Below, piece after piece: positions 7,972 through 16,650 of a stretch of DNA of 64,000 bases (positions are counted from its first letter, which is position 1; each line of letters starts with the position of its first letter). Origin of the DNA: Deferribacteraceae bacterium UBA6799 (GTDB taxonomy: Bacteria; Chrysiogenota; Deferribacteres; Deferribacterales; Geovibrionaceae). Made by a program: the position numbers and the translations under genes. The stretch lies in assembly GCA_002452335.1 (NCBI GenBank), contig DKFJ01000012.1, positions 370,949 to 434,948 on the forward strand, in the 5' to 3' direction. The notes beneath the pieces were generated by a model. The model had not been told where the DNA came from. It did not search any database and was given only the letters and a program-made list of their open reading frames with translations.

Positions 7972-8330
7972 TGTCCAGAGAAGAGAACAGGCTTTTTTCC
8001 CACATGGTGTATGAGTATAAGAAGGGCATAAGGCGTCTGGTGCTGTACACAGCCAAAGAGCACGAGGCGGATCTCTGCCGGATGAAGCTGTCCAAAAGCG
8101 GCATAGCCTGGTATGAGCTGGCGTCTAAGGACGGGCGAATCAATTTCTTTTTCGGCGACTGCCCGTGCATAAGCATAATCAGGAGCTTCGGCGAGAAGCC
8201 CCTGAATGAGTTTAATGAAAAAGAAGATTTTATACTCGGCGTTCTTCTGGGATATGATGTCACCAGGCAGTGCGAGAGATATCTGAACAATACCGAGAGA
8301 GCCTTCTGCGCGGTGTGCGCCGCAGGCTGA
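7971..8330 (+). CDS. DUF2023-like protein
   Basis: A 119-residue cytoplasmic protein that resembles the DUF2023 family; no biochemical role is known. The recognisable part is the C-terminal half, with the FILGVLLGYDVTRQCERYL segment. Several cysteines (DCPC near 63-66 and CAVC near the end) could bind iron or zinc. It is translationally coupled to the DUF2325 gene and so probably shares its iron-responsive control. It ends one base before the convergent cobA gene, with no terminator between them. Confidence 0.6.
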   Translation: MSREENRLFSHMVYEYKKGIRRLVLYTAKEHEADLCRMKLSKSGIAWYELASKDGRINFFFGDCPCISIIRSFGEKPLNEFNEKEDFILGVLLGYDVTRQCERYLNNTERAFCAVCAAG

Positions 8331-9038
8331 TCAGCCCACCGACTCTCCGATGATGATCGTCGCCGGGTGAGGATATTCTTCCGTGGTCAGGATCTGCCCC
8401 AGAGACGACAGCGTGGTTACGCACAGTTTTTCATGGGCTGATTCCAGACGGCTGCCTATTAGGCAGGGAGTCTGACCGCTCATTCCGTTCTTCATCAGCT
8501 CTCCGGCGATATATCCGCCGTTCTTCACGCCCATATACACCACTATAGTCATACCCAGCTCTGCCAGCGCCTTCCAGTTGTGCTGACATTCGCCGTTCTT
8601 CAGATGTCCGGTGATAAAGACACAGCCGGACACACTCCTTCTGTCTGTTAGCGCCTTAGTCATTTTAGACGCCAGAGTCGATGCGGATGTGACTCCTGGG
8701 ATGATGCGAGTGACCGCTCCGCACCTGTGCGCTTCCTCCGCCTCTTCCAGAGAGCGGGCGAACAGAGTGCTGTCTCCGCCTTTCAGTCTGACCACCTTTT
8801 TACCTTCCGCTATATGCTCACGGATGATGGAGTTGATGTCCTCCTGACGGATGCAGTTGTGTGAATAGGGATCTTTTCCCACGCTCACCTTCACCGCTGT
8901 GTCGGGGATCATTTTTATTATATCCTCATGCACGAGCCTGTCATACAGCACAGCGTCAGCGGCGCGCAGAGCGTTCAGCCCGTCCAGAGTGATGGAGCCG
9001 GAACCCAGCCCGGCACCTATTATTATCAGTTCTTTCAT
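8331..9038 (-). CDS. cobA: uroporphyrinogen-III C-methyltransferase
   Basis: Methylates uroporphyrinogen III twice to give precorrin-2, the branch point to sirohaem and cobalamin. The 235-residue protein covers only the SUMT domain, without the CysG or HemD fusions seen elsewhere. The glycine-rich GAGLGSGSITL start, VRLKGGD and IPGVTSA blocks are diagnostic. The ATG at 9038 is set by the MKELIIIGAG N terminus, with AGGGT upstream; a longer in-frame start would run into the hairpin after cbiK. It is the second gene of the riboswitch-controlled cbiK-cobA unit. Confidence 0.93.
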   Translation of the reverse strand: MKELIIIGAGLGSGSITLDGLNALRAADAVLYDRLVHEDIIKMIPDTAVKVSVGKDPYSHNCIRQEDINSIIREHIAEGKKVVRLKGGDSTLFARSLEEAEEAHRCGAVTRIIPGVTSASTLASKMTKALTDRRSVSGCVFITGHLKNGECQHNWKALAELGMTIVVYMGVKNGGYIAGELMKNGMSGQTPCLIGSRLESAHEKLCVTTLSSLGQILTTEEYPHPATIIIGESVG

Positions 9039-9054
9039 TTTACCCTTTTGCAAT

Positions 9055-9082
9055 ATGCCGGAGTGTGAGGGCACTCCGGCAT
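9055..9082 (-). other. intercistronic hairpin between cbiK and cobA
   Basis: A perfect 11-base inverted repeat (ATGCCGGAGTG and CACTCCGGCAT) with a six-base loop lies between the two genes. It has no T tract on either side, so it is more likely an RNA processing or stability element than a terminator. Confidence 0.6.
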
Positions 9083-9103
9083 TCAGGTTTGTATAAAAAG
9101 CTG

Positions 9104-10066
9104 TCAGTGCAGCTTGATTCCGTTCTCTTCAGCGGCTTTTTTCATATTGTCAGCTATGATCTTTCTGACACCGGGGTTTTCTCCCAGACCTTCTATCACG
9201 GGGAGAACTTTGATCCCGGCTTTTGTCAGCAGGGTTTTCCATGAGTCTTCCTCATCGGAAGCCATGTCGTTCTGGGCGTGGTCGCCCGCCACTATCATCA
9301 GAGGTTTGAGAGTGACGCTCTTCACCTTTGCGCTTTTCAGCCCGGCGATCACGTCTTCTATGTCAGGATGCCCTTCCACTGTGCCGATGAATGTCTTCAC
9401 ATCGGGATACATGGCGTTCATCACTATCTCCAGCTCGAAATAGATCCCGGTGGAAAGATGCTCGTTGCCGTGTCCCATGTAGACCAGAGCTGTCTTGTTC
9501 TTTCTGGCGAGATCCACGTCCGCTTTCAGCGCTTCCGCAAATCTGTTCAGGTCTTCCTTGTATTCATATGCGCCGGTCACCGGTTTTCCAACGGCGATGG
9601 ATGTGAAGGGTTTCCATTTGTCTTTCAGGGTTTTGATGCCGTTCAGAGCATCTGTATACGCCAGCAGATCGGCGTATTCCTCTCCGGCATAGATGTATGT
9701 GGGCTGAACCACGATAGTCTTGTAACCCTCATTCTGAAGGTCAGCCAGAGTGCCGAGAACGTTTTTCACGTCATAGAGATATTCCGGAACCTCTTTATGA
9801 GAGTTTCTATACTCTGTGTCGTTCTTTCTGGAGTGCCAGATCTTTCTGATGATGTTGGATGTGAACGCCATTCTGACAGGGATGTCGCCTGTGTTTTTTT
9901 CCAGTTCATGAGAGATGCCGAGCAGTGAGCTCAGGGCTGAGTCATAGGTTGTTCCGAATGCGGCGATTACTACCGCTGTTTTCTGTTTTTCCATAGAATT
10001 CTCCGAAGCAAAAACACCGAAAACAGTGAACAGCATCACCACTGCGGACAGGATGAGTGCGCGCAT
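9104..10066 (-). CDS. cbiK: sirohydrochlorin cobaltochelatase CbiK, exported
   Basis: Inserts cobalt into sirohydrochlorin in the oxygen-independent cobalamin pathway. Of 320 residues, the first 20 or so form a signal peptide with a cut near FAS-EN. The mature enzyme would therefore be periplasmic, as known for the CbiK-P form of Desulfovibrio. Metal-site histidines are visible at 199 (MGHG), 233 (EGHPD) and 263 (GDHAQND). The ATG has GGAGG seven bases upstream. A cobalamin riboswitch precedes it and cobA follows. Iron insertion for sirohaem or haem is an alternative use known for some CbiK proteins. Confidence 0.9.
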   Translation of the reverse strand: MRALILSAVVMLFTVFGVFASENSMEKQKTAVVIAAFGTTYDSALSSLLGISHELEKNTGDIPVRMAFTSNIIRKIWHSRKNDTEYRNSHKEVPEYLYDVKNVLGTLADLQNEGYKTIVVQPTYIYAGEEYADLLAYTDALNGIKTLKDKWKPFTSIAVGKPVTGAYEYKEDLNRFAEALKADVDLARKNKTALVYMGHGNEHLSTGIYFELEIVMNAMYPDVKTFIGTVEGHPDIEDVIAGLKSAKVKSVTLKPLMIVAGDHAQNDMASDEEDSWKTLLTKAGIKVLPVIEGLGENPGVRKIIADNMKKAAEENGIKLH

Positions 10067-10149
10067 TGATGCCTCCGTAAAAATATTATACTGTCAGGGG
10101 TGTTCTTGAACGTGGAACGGGGTTCCTCTATCCTCGTAAAGTTCATAGA

Positions 10150-10300
10150 CAGAAAAGGTATCCTGGCTTGCCATCTTCCTACTCGCCCTGCCTTCCCGAA
10201 AATTTCAGTGGCTGTGTAAGGCTTTTGTCCGGCTTACAGTTGCGGGACAGCACCGGATTCGAACCGGTTTCCCTTTTTCCGCCTGCACCCATTTGACTTT
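10150..10300 (-). ncRNA. cobalamin riboswitch
   Basis: Read on the minus strand it has all the conserved boxes in order: GGGTGCAGGCGG, GGGAAACCGG, the core GAATCCGGTGCTG, CCCGCAACTGTAA, GCCACTG, GGGAAGGC and GCCAGGA. It lies about 90 bases before cbiK. GC-rich repeats between it and the ribosome binding site could form the expression platform. Binding of adenosylcobalamin would lower expression of cbiK and cobA. Confidence 0.95.
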
Positions 10301-10360
10301 TAAGATATTGAATCAAAATAAATCCGTTGTCAAGGCAATGATTCTCAGGCAGTATTACAT

Positions 10361-10399
10361 AAAAAACCTCCGAGGTGGGGTGTACCTCAGAGGTTTTTT
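10361..10399. terminator. orphan terminator-like hairpin
   Basis: AAAAAACCTC and GAGGTTTTTT flank an inner CGAGGT/ACCTC stem, giving a T run on both strands. No annotated gene on either strand ends here: cbiK starts to its left and a plus-strand regulator starts to its right. It may end a small RNA, or shield the riboswitch from upstream transcription. Confidence 0.6.
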
Positions 10400-10582
10400 C
10401 AAGGAAACAAGATAGGAGTTATATTGGGGATAACAGACGTTTACACGTCTGCGGCGGCATACCTGCAATACACCGCTCTTTAATAACTCATAATATCACT
10501 TGCGTCTTAAAAAAATCTTAAATATAATCTAACCATAAACACAAATATCTAGTAATAAATATTAATATTTTAGGACAACCAT
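10400..10582. other. gene-free stretch before the STAND regulator
   Basis: No convincing ORF. It contains a small inverted repeat (CAGACG and CGTCTG, 10435-10452) and then an A+T-rich stretch that presumably holds the promoter of the next gene. Confidence 0.4.
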
Positions 10583-13500
10583 ATGAATGACCATACTGAA
10601 CCGGGCGATCCGGACAATGAGAGCCGCAAATATATAATCAGCCGCAGAGAAAAAGCGGATAGCCTGAAAAATCACACCGAATCAAAAAGCATCATCCTGA
10701 TACAGGCGAAAGCGGGACAGGGAAAAACCGTGTTCGCCGAAAACATCGCCGGCAGGTTCTACGACAGCTCCATATATTACCGAATCACCGACAGCGACAG
10801 GGATCCTGTTTTTTTCTGCGGTTCACTCCACAGTCTCTTTAAGTCCATGTATCCGAAATACCGATGCGTGGAGTTCGAGCAGGCGATCTTAGACGGGGTG
10901 GAATCATACGAAACGGATTTCCACATCAAGAACATCCTGCGCAGCCTGAAAAAGCATCTGCTGAAAAGAACCGTGATAATCTTCGACGATGTGCATCTCC
11001 TGCCGGACATAGGGCTTGCCTGCATGACTATACTGACAGCCCTGACATCATCCGGCGGTCTGCTCAGCTTTATCATATGCACCAGAAGCAACTGTGTGTT
11101 TCCGGAAAAATTCGCCAAGCTGAACAGAACCACTTTCAGGATCGATGACGATTTTTTACAGGTGACCGAGAGCGAATTCCGTGAGCTGACCGTGGCTTAT
11201 TTCGATGACAGACCGTCCTTTTCCGGTCTGGAGAGAGTATACCGCATAACAGAAGGATGGATGGCGGGTATACTGATGATATTCCGCCGCATGCTCTCAT
11301 CAGACGATAACACTCCTCTGAAAAACGAGGATATCCCGGCATTGTTCGGCGGCTATTTTCAGCCTCTCACAGACAAATACCCCCAGAAATATTTCAGAAA
11401 TATCGTCCAGCTCTCGCTGCTGGACAGGTTCGATTCCGGCTTTGTAACAACTCTGGATATATCCGGAAAGACTCTGTCGGTGCTCAACGACATGCTGGGA
11501 AAGAATGTATTCACATATCTGTCGGACGACAGACTGATCTCTTTTCACGGTATATTCAGGGAATGGCTCAGGAACACCGCCGGACAGATATTTTCCCGTG
11601 ACGAGATATCGTCTTTCTATATGACCGCTTTTGAATACGAATCCGCCAAAGGACGGCAGATAAAAGCTCTGGAATATCTGATATGCTCCGGCAGAACCGA
11701 TGAACTGGAAAAGTACATAAGTCAGGTATACTACAGTCTGATATCCACAGATCTGGGCAAATCGCTCTACAGCGTGATGTCCATGCTGAACGCCGATATT
11801 CTGAAGAATAATCCCTGGACAGCGGTTCTCTACTGCAACAGCCAGACATATATCACAGTGCCGAAAAAAGCAGCTATCCTGCTGCACGCCTATGACTGTT
11901 TCCGGAGATCAGGGTCAGAGGAAGGCATGCTGACGACAGCCTGCGGGCTGGTGGATATCTACTGCTCAGCGGACGGCGATATGGAAAAAGGCGGCGGATT
12001 CTTCCGCACGGCTCTGGAGCTGGCGGACACCACCGCTTCGTATGACCATAAAGAACTGCACGTCTCGCTCTCTCTGGGGATAGGATGTCTGTATCTGAAA
12101 AGCCCTTCGGAAGCTATGAAATATCTGAACACCGCCATGTCTCTCGCAGAGAAGCTGAGCGTAGGCAATATCAGGATGAAGATATACTCCGCCTACTGCT
12201 CCGCCTATATCTACATGTGCGACAGCGTCATGGCGGAGAAATACTGCGACGCTATGATAGTCAAGCTCAACACATCCGCTCTTAACTATTCGCAGAAGCT
12301 GTCTGTGATGCACCAGCTGGTATACTACACAGCGGTCAGCGGAAAGTTCAGCACCATGAAGGTGCTGCTGGAAGCCGTTAAACAGAAAGGCAGAATGCAT
12401 CTGGAACTGGACAGCAGGATAAACACCTTCTTCGCTCTGGCTGAGGCGGACTACAGCCTTTCCTGCGGTCTGTCGGGAAAGACCGCTATGGCTCTGAATA
12501 TGTTCAATGAAAGCATGCTGGATATCATGCCGCCCCATATATCATCACTCTTTTACGGCATAAAGGCCATCCATGCCGCCTATGAGTGCGATCCGTCCGC
12601 CGGGGAGTTTGCCCAGGAGACGGTCAAAAGACGTGAAAACACCGAAAGCAACCCATTCTTTTTATCCACCGCCTACTACATGGCCGGCGCGGCCTATACC
12701 CTGAGCGGAAACCACAAAAAGGCTGAGCATTACCTGCTGAAGGCAGTCATGGCAGGAGAACAGGGAGCGAACATCAATGCGGCGGCGGCTTCATACGCTT
12801 ATCTGTCTTATCTTTACAACAACATAGGCGACAGGCTGAAAGCCAGAGAACACGCCGTGGCATCCCTGAAGATGTTCAACAGAACAGGCATGTTTCACTT
12901 CATCGGACTGCTGCCGGAGGTGACGCTGAGCATATGCTCCTACGCCATCACAGACCAGGCAACCTACTCCTCCGCAACTGAGCTGGCATATGATAAACAC
13001 GACATCGCTTTCGATGCCGCCGGAAAATATATGCCCGTACTGCATATCCGGGCTCTGGGCACACTGGCTCTATCTGTCGGGACAAAAACAATGGACTGCT
13101 CGGACATCAGCGCAAACTTCCGCACTATGCTCGCCATTCTGCTGTCGGCAAACGAATATGTGATAGAACAGGAGAGCATGCAGACATATCTTTGGCCGGA
13201 CAGCAGCAGAGATCACGCCAGAAAGAGCTTTGACAATCTGATTTCAAGGTTCAGAAAGATGATGGCGGACGCTTTTCCGGGGCTGGATCCGAAAAATTAT
13301 CTGACGCTCCAGAACGGAATTCTGAGACTACAGAACATAAAGAGCGATGCCGATCTGTTTCTGAAGCACACCAAACAGGCGAAAGAGCACTACAGCAGGG
13401 GCGAATATACCCTATCCATGGAAACGCTGGTGAAGGCGCAGGATCTCTTCAAAAACCGCTTCTTCGCCAATGTCACTGGTATCGCTCCTGTGCAGCAGAA

Positions 13501-13786
13501 AAGCAGAGAGATAGACGCAGCCTTCCTCTCTATGCTGAAACTGATGCAGAGACTGGGATTTTTTCTGCCGGACGTTTTCTCTCCGGAGAGATTTTTCGAC
13601 AGGTGGATGGACTGCTATATGTCCGAAACTGAGATGGTGGCTATGGCGTATAAATATTATAACTCACTCAGCAGACACCAGAAATGCAGAGAGATAATAA
13701 ACGCCTACAGACGGTTCCTCCGGCAGGACGGGTACACTGAAGAAGAAACCAATGACTTAATATATATGATAAAATCTTCTGTATAG
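10583..13786 (+). CDS. large STAND ATPase transcription regulator with TPRs and a C-terminal SARP-like domain
   Basis: A 1067-residue cytoplasmic regulator of the MalT/AfsR style; the signal is unknown. The ATPase is N-terminal, with a Walker A motif QAKAGQGKT (41-49) and a Walker B motif VIIFDDVHLL (131-140). A long helical region of TPR-like repeats fills about 350-830. Residues of about 843-915 resemble an OmpR/SARP winged helix (YLWPD...ARKSFDNLISRFRK). The last 150 residues resemble the bacterial transcriptional activation domain. In AfsR-type proteins the SARP part comes first; here it is last. The gene stands alone and ends next to the convergent 168-residue ORF, with no terminator between. 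The target genes are not evident. Confidence 0.75.
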   Translation: MNDHTEPGDPDNESRKYIISRREKADSLKNHTESKSIILIQAKAGQGKTVFAENIAGRFYDSSIYYRITDSDRDPVFFCGSLHSLFKSMYPKYRCVEFEQAILDGVESYETDFHIKNILRSLKKHLLKRTVIIFDDVHLLPDIGLACMTILTALTSSGGLLSFIICTRSNCVFPEKFAKLNRTTFRIDDDFLQVTESEFRELTVAYFDDRPSFSGLERVYRITEGWMAGILMIFRRMLSSDDNTPLKNEDIPALFGGYFQPLTDKYPQKYFRNIVQLSLLDRFDSGFVTTLDISGKTLSVLNDMLGKNVFTYLSDDRLISFHGIFREWLRNTAGQIFSRDEISSFYMTAFEYESAKGRQIKALEYLICSGRTDELEKYISQVYYSLISTDLGKSLYSVMSMLNADILKNNPWTAVLYCNSQTYITVPKKAAILLHAYDCFRRSGSEEGMLTTACGLVDIYCSADGDMEKGGGFFRTALELADTTASYDHKELHVSLSLGIGCLYLKSPSEAMKYLNTAMSLAEKLSVGNIRMKIYSAYCSAYIYMCDSVMAEKYCDAMIVKLNTSALNYSQKLSVMHQLVYYTAVSGKFSTMKVLLEAVKQKGRMHLELDSRINTFFALAEADYSLSCGLSGKTAMALNMFNESMLDIMPPHISSLFYGIKAIHAAYECDPSAGEFAQETVKRRENTESNPFFLSTAYYMAGAAYTLSGNHKKAEHYLLKAVMAGEQGANINAAAASYAYLSYLYNNIGDRLKAREHAVASLKMFNRTGMFHFIGLLPEVTLSICSYAITDQATYSSATELAYDKHDIAFDAAGKYMPVLHIRALGTLALSVGTKTMDCSDISANFRTMLAILLSANEYVIEQESMQTYLWPDSSRDHARKSFDNLISRFRKMMADAFPGLDPKNYLTLQNGILRLQNIKSDADLFLKHTKQAKEHYSRGEYTLSMETLVKAQDLFKNRFFANVTGIAPVQQKSREIDAAFLSMLKLMQRLGFFLPDVFSPERFFDRWMDCYMSETEMVAMAYKYYNSLSRHQKCREIINAYRRFLRQDGYTEEETNDLIYMIKSSV

Positions 13787-13787
13787 G

Positions 13788-14294
13788 TCACATGGGGATA
13801 GTGTCGGAATCGAACACCAGCTTCAGAAGAGCCGTAACGGCGTTTCTGCCGTACTCCTCCATCTGACCCTCGAAAGCCGTGTTGCCTTCTGAGCGTTCTT
13901 TTCTGATACGTCTCTCTATGGTCTCCCTGACCGCCGCCTGAACATCATCCGCCGAGCGTTTGGACATATGTTTCAGTATCTCCTGAGAGACTCTCAGATC
14001 GCCGGCATACCACACAGCGAAGGCTATCTCTTCCTGCTTCATCTTTCTCAGAGCATCCTGAAACTTCGACCTGTGAGAGGAGAGCGCCTCCACCATCACC
14101 TTTCTCAGTCCGTCTCTGCCAGCTTTCGGGTTATCCTCCAGCAGCGCCCCGATAAGAGCGTGCATGAATTTCAGCTCGGTTCTGGAAACCTTAACGCTGA
14201 CCCTGGAATCTATGTTGATATTATAGTATCCGTCAGAATCTTTGTCTTTTTCTATCAGGATATTCTGAATATCTTCGTTAAGTTTGACCTGCAT
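13788..14294 (-). CDS. hypothetical protein with weak FliG-like features
   Basis: A 168-residue, largely helical, soluble protein that I do not firmly recognise. The segment EILKHMSKRSADDVQAA resembles the NMSKRAAEML part of the flagellar switch protein FliG, but the rest does not clearly match. No transmembrane or signal segment is present. It is monocistronic and convergent with the STAND regulator. The start ATG has GAGAGGG upstream. A palindrome at 14340-14358 lies upstream of it and of the divergent oxidoreductase gene. Confidence 0.6.
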   Translation of the reverse strand: MQVKLNEDIQNILIEKDKDSDGYYNINIDSRVSVKVSRTELKFMHALIGALLEDNPKAGRDGLRKVMVEALSSHRSKFQDALRKMKQEEIAFAVWYAGDLRVSQEILKHMSKRSADDVQAAVRETIERRIRKERSEGNTAFEGQMEEYGRNAVTALLKLVFDSDTIPM

Positions 14295-14339
14295 AATGCC
14301 CTCTCTTTAATAAATTCCAGTATGTTATTATAAATTCAT

Positions 14340-14358
14340 AATTAGAAAATTCCTAATT
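14340..14358. promoter_or_regulatory. palindrome in a divergent promoter region
   Basis: AATTAG and CTAATT are separated by seven bases in the 188-base gap between two divergent genes. It could be a repressor site, but it is short and A+T-rich. Confidence 0.25.
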
Positions 14359-14482
14359 CTTTTATTCGCTTACGCACTTTTTTTTTATTAACGGACAAAT
14401 ACTCTCTTGCATGTACGGAGATGATATTATAATCTTAAGCCAACACGCAAAAATCGCACATGTTACTTTATATGAGGAAAAG

Positions 14483-15907
14483 ATGAAAGAATACAGAATA
14501 CTGCAAGGCGGAATGGGCGCCGGCGTCTCTGACTGGAGACTCGCAAGAGCTGTGGGAGAGAGCGGAGAGATCGGTGTGGTTTCCGGAACCGCTATGGATG
14601 TTATTTTGGTCCGCAGACTTCAGCTGGGAGATACAGACGGCTCAATGCGCAGAGCGCTTGCCGCATTTCCCCTGAAAAACGTAGCCGAAAATATTTTAAA
14701 TAAATATTATGTCGAAGGCGGCATCCCGGAAGGGACCCCGTTCAAACAGATAGAAATGTATACCATGACTCCCAGCGTAGAGCTTCAGTCACTGACTGTG
14801 GTCGCTAACTTCGTTGAGGTGTTTCTGGCTAAAGAGGGACACGAAAACCCCGTCGGGATCAACCTGATGGAAAAAGTGATACTCCCCAACCTCGCCTCCA
14901 TATACGGCGCTATGCTCGCCGGAGTGGACTACATAGTCATGGGAGCCGGTATCCCCAGAGAGATACCCGGTGTTCTGGACAGATTCGCCGCCGGAGAGGA
15001 TGCCTCTCTGCGCCTGAATGTAGCCGGAGCAGACAAGGACGAGGAATTTAAAATCGATTTCAGCCCCAGACTGATCATGGGCGACAAGCTCACAGAGCTT
15101 AAAAGACCTAAATTCTACGCTATCGTTTCTTCCAACATTCTCGCCACCACAATGGTTAAGAAGACTAAGCCCGCCGTGGACGGTCTGGTTATAGAACACA
15201 ACTCTGCCGGAGGACACAACGCTCCCCCCAGAGGCGGAATAGAGCTGGACGCGGGCGGAGAGCCCATCTACTCTGAAAAGGACGAAGTGGAGCTGGAAAA
15301 AATAAAATCGCTGGAAGTTCCCTTCTGGCTGGGCGGATCATGGGGCGAACCCGGAAAGCTGAAGGCAGCGATAGCCGCCGGCGCTCAGGGGATTCAGGTG
15401 GGCACTATCTTTGCCATGTGCAAAGAGTCAGGGTTCATCGACAGCATAAAAAAAGCCATCATAGAGAAACTGCCCGATGTCTTCACAGACCCCAAGGCGT
15501 CACCCACAGGCTTTCCTTTCAAAGTGGTTAAGCTTCAGAATACTCTGGCGGAGCTGGAAGTATATCTGAAAAGACCCAGGATCTGCAATCTGGGATACCT
15601 CAGATCTCTCTATAAAAAAGAGGACGGATCCATAGGCTACCGCTGCGCCGCTGAGCCCATAGACGCATACATAGCCAAAGGCGGGGAAAGAGAAGAGACA
15701 GAAGGCAGAAAGTGCCTCTGCAACGCTCTGGTGGCAAACATCGGACTCCCCAGCATATATAAAAGCGGATATGTGGAGCAGACTCTCATCACAGCCGGAG
15801 ACACTCTGAAAAAGATCAGGGAGTTCATCAAGGAAGGAAGCGACTCTATAACAGCCGCAGAGATAATCGAGATACTGCTGAGAGACATCTCTCCCTCAAA
15901 AGCATAA
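14483..15907 (+). CDS. nitronate monooxygenase-like flavoprotein
   Basis: A 474-residue FMN-dependent oxidoreductase of the 2-nitropropane dioxygenase superfamily, which also includes FabK-type enoyl reductases and PfaD proteins. The LQGGMGAGVSDWRLA start is the flavin-binding block. SAGGHNAPPRG carries the conserved histidine, and GAQGIQVGTIFA is the phosphate-binding loop. It is longer than typical nitronate monooxygenases (about 320-380), with extra C-terminal sequence containing several cysteines. The true substrate is not certain. The ATG at 14483 has GAGG five bases upstream; an in-frame ATG at 14411 lacks one. It is a single gene ending in a strong terminator. Confidence 0.8.
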   Translation: MKEYRILQGGMGAGVSDWRLARAVGESGEIGVVSGTAMDVILVRRLQLGDTDGSMRRALAAFPLKNVAENILNKYYVEGGIPEGTPFKQIEMYTMTPSVELQSLTVVANFVEVFLAKEGHENPVGINLMEKVILPNLASIYGAMLAGVDYIVMGAGIPREIPGVLDRFAAGEDASLRLNVAGADKDEEFKIDFSPRLIMGDKLTELKRPKFYAIVSSNILATTMVKKTKPAVDGLVIEHNSAGGHNAPPRGGIELDAGGEPIYSEKDEVELEKIKSLEVPFWLGGSWGEPGKLKAAIAAGAQGIQVGTIFAMCKESGFIDSIKKAIIEKLPDVFTDPKASPTGFPFKVVKLQNTLAELEVYLKRPRICNLGYLRSLYKKEDGSIGYRCAAEPIDAYIAKGGEREETEGRKCLCNALVANIGLPSIYKSGYVEQTLITAGDTLKKIREFIKEGSDSITAAEIIEILLRDISPSKA

Positions 15908-15927
15908 TTGTTTCAGCAAATATAATC

Positions 15928-15958
15928 AAAAGGCGGTCAGTTGACCGCCTTTTTTTTA
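15928..15958. terminator. bidirectional terminator
   Basis: AAAAGGCGGTCA pairs with TGACCGCCTTTT over a two-base spacer and is followed by Ts. It separates the oxidoreductase from the convergent response regulator gene. Confidence 0.88.
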
Positions 15959-15969
15959 TTCATCAGACA

Positions 15970-16650
15970 CTAGATCCCGGACTCGAACTTATATCCGACA
16001 CCATAAACCGTCTGTATCAGATCATAATCCAGCACGGCGGCCATCTTTTTCCGCAGGTTTTTCACATGGCTGTCTATGGTTCTCTCGTATCCCTCGAACT
16101 CGTATCCGTGAACACCGGATATGAGATCGGAACGTGAGAACACCCTTCCGGGATGCTTCGCCATTATATACAGCAGCTCGAACTCGCTTCTGGTCAGCGT
16201 CAGATCTGTTCCCTTGAGAACAGCCAGATACTTTTCAGGATGTATCACAATGGGACCGGCAGTCAGGATGCCTTCATTGACATCCGGAGTGAGTCTGCGC
16301 AGGACAGCCTTCACCCTGGCAACCACCTCTCTGGGACTGAACGGCTTGCATATATAATCATCCGCTCCCATCTCCAGCCCGATGAGCCTGTCCACTTCCT
16401 CCACCTTCGCCGTTACCATCAATATAGGCAGATTGGAAAACCTGCGCACCTGACGGCATATCTCCAGCCCGTCTGTATCGGGCAGCATCAGATCCAGAAT
16501 TACGGCGTCAGGCACCAGCTTTTTTATGGTTTCCACAGCTTTTGCCCCTGTCTGCATGGTGTGGGTTTCGAATCCGGACTGCTCAAAATAATCTTTAAGC
16601 AGAGCACCTATCTGCTGTTCATCTTCGATAATCAATATTTTCTTATTCAT
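15970..16650 (-). CDS. OmpR-family response regulator
   Basis: A 226-residue DNA-binding response regulator. The receiver domain has the acidic pair at the N terminus, phosphoacceptor Asp53 (ILDLMLPD) and the conserved Lys in CKPF. The C-terminal winged helix ends in the typical TVYGVGYKFE. ATG at 16650 is preferred over TTG at 16653, with GGAGAG upstream. It is the second gene of a kinase-regulator pair read leftwards: the kinase gene overlaps its start by eight bases. Sequence style is BaeR/CpxR-like, so an envelope stress role is possible but not shown. Confidence 0.92.
   Translation of the reverse strand: MNKKILIIEDEQQIGALLKDYFEQSGFETHTMQTGAKAVETIKKLVPDAVILDLMLPDTDGLEICRQVRRFSNLPILMVTAKVEEVDRLIGLEMGADDYICKPFSPREVVARVKAVLRRLTPDVNEGILTAGPIVIHPEKYLAVLKGTDLTLTRSEFELLYIMAKHPGRVFSRSDLISGVHGYEFEGYERTIDSHVKNLRKKMAAVLDYDLIQTVYGVGYKFESGI

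Noticed and set aside
10403..10460. Short minus-strand ORF (MPPQTCKRLL...) before the orphan hairpin as a leader peptide
   Set aside because: No ribosome binding site and no gene downstream that it could control.
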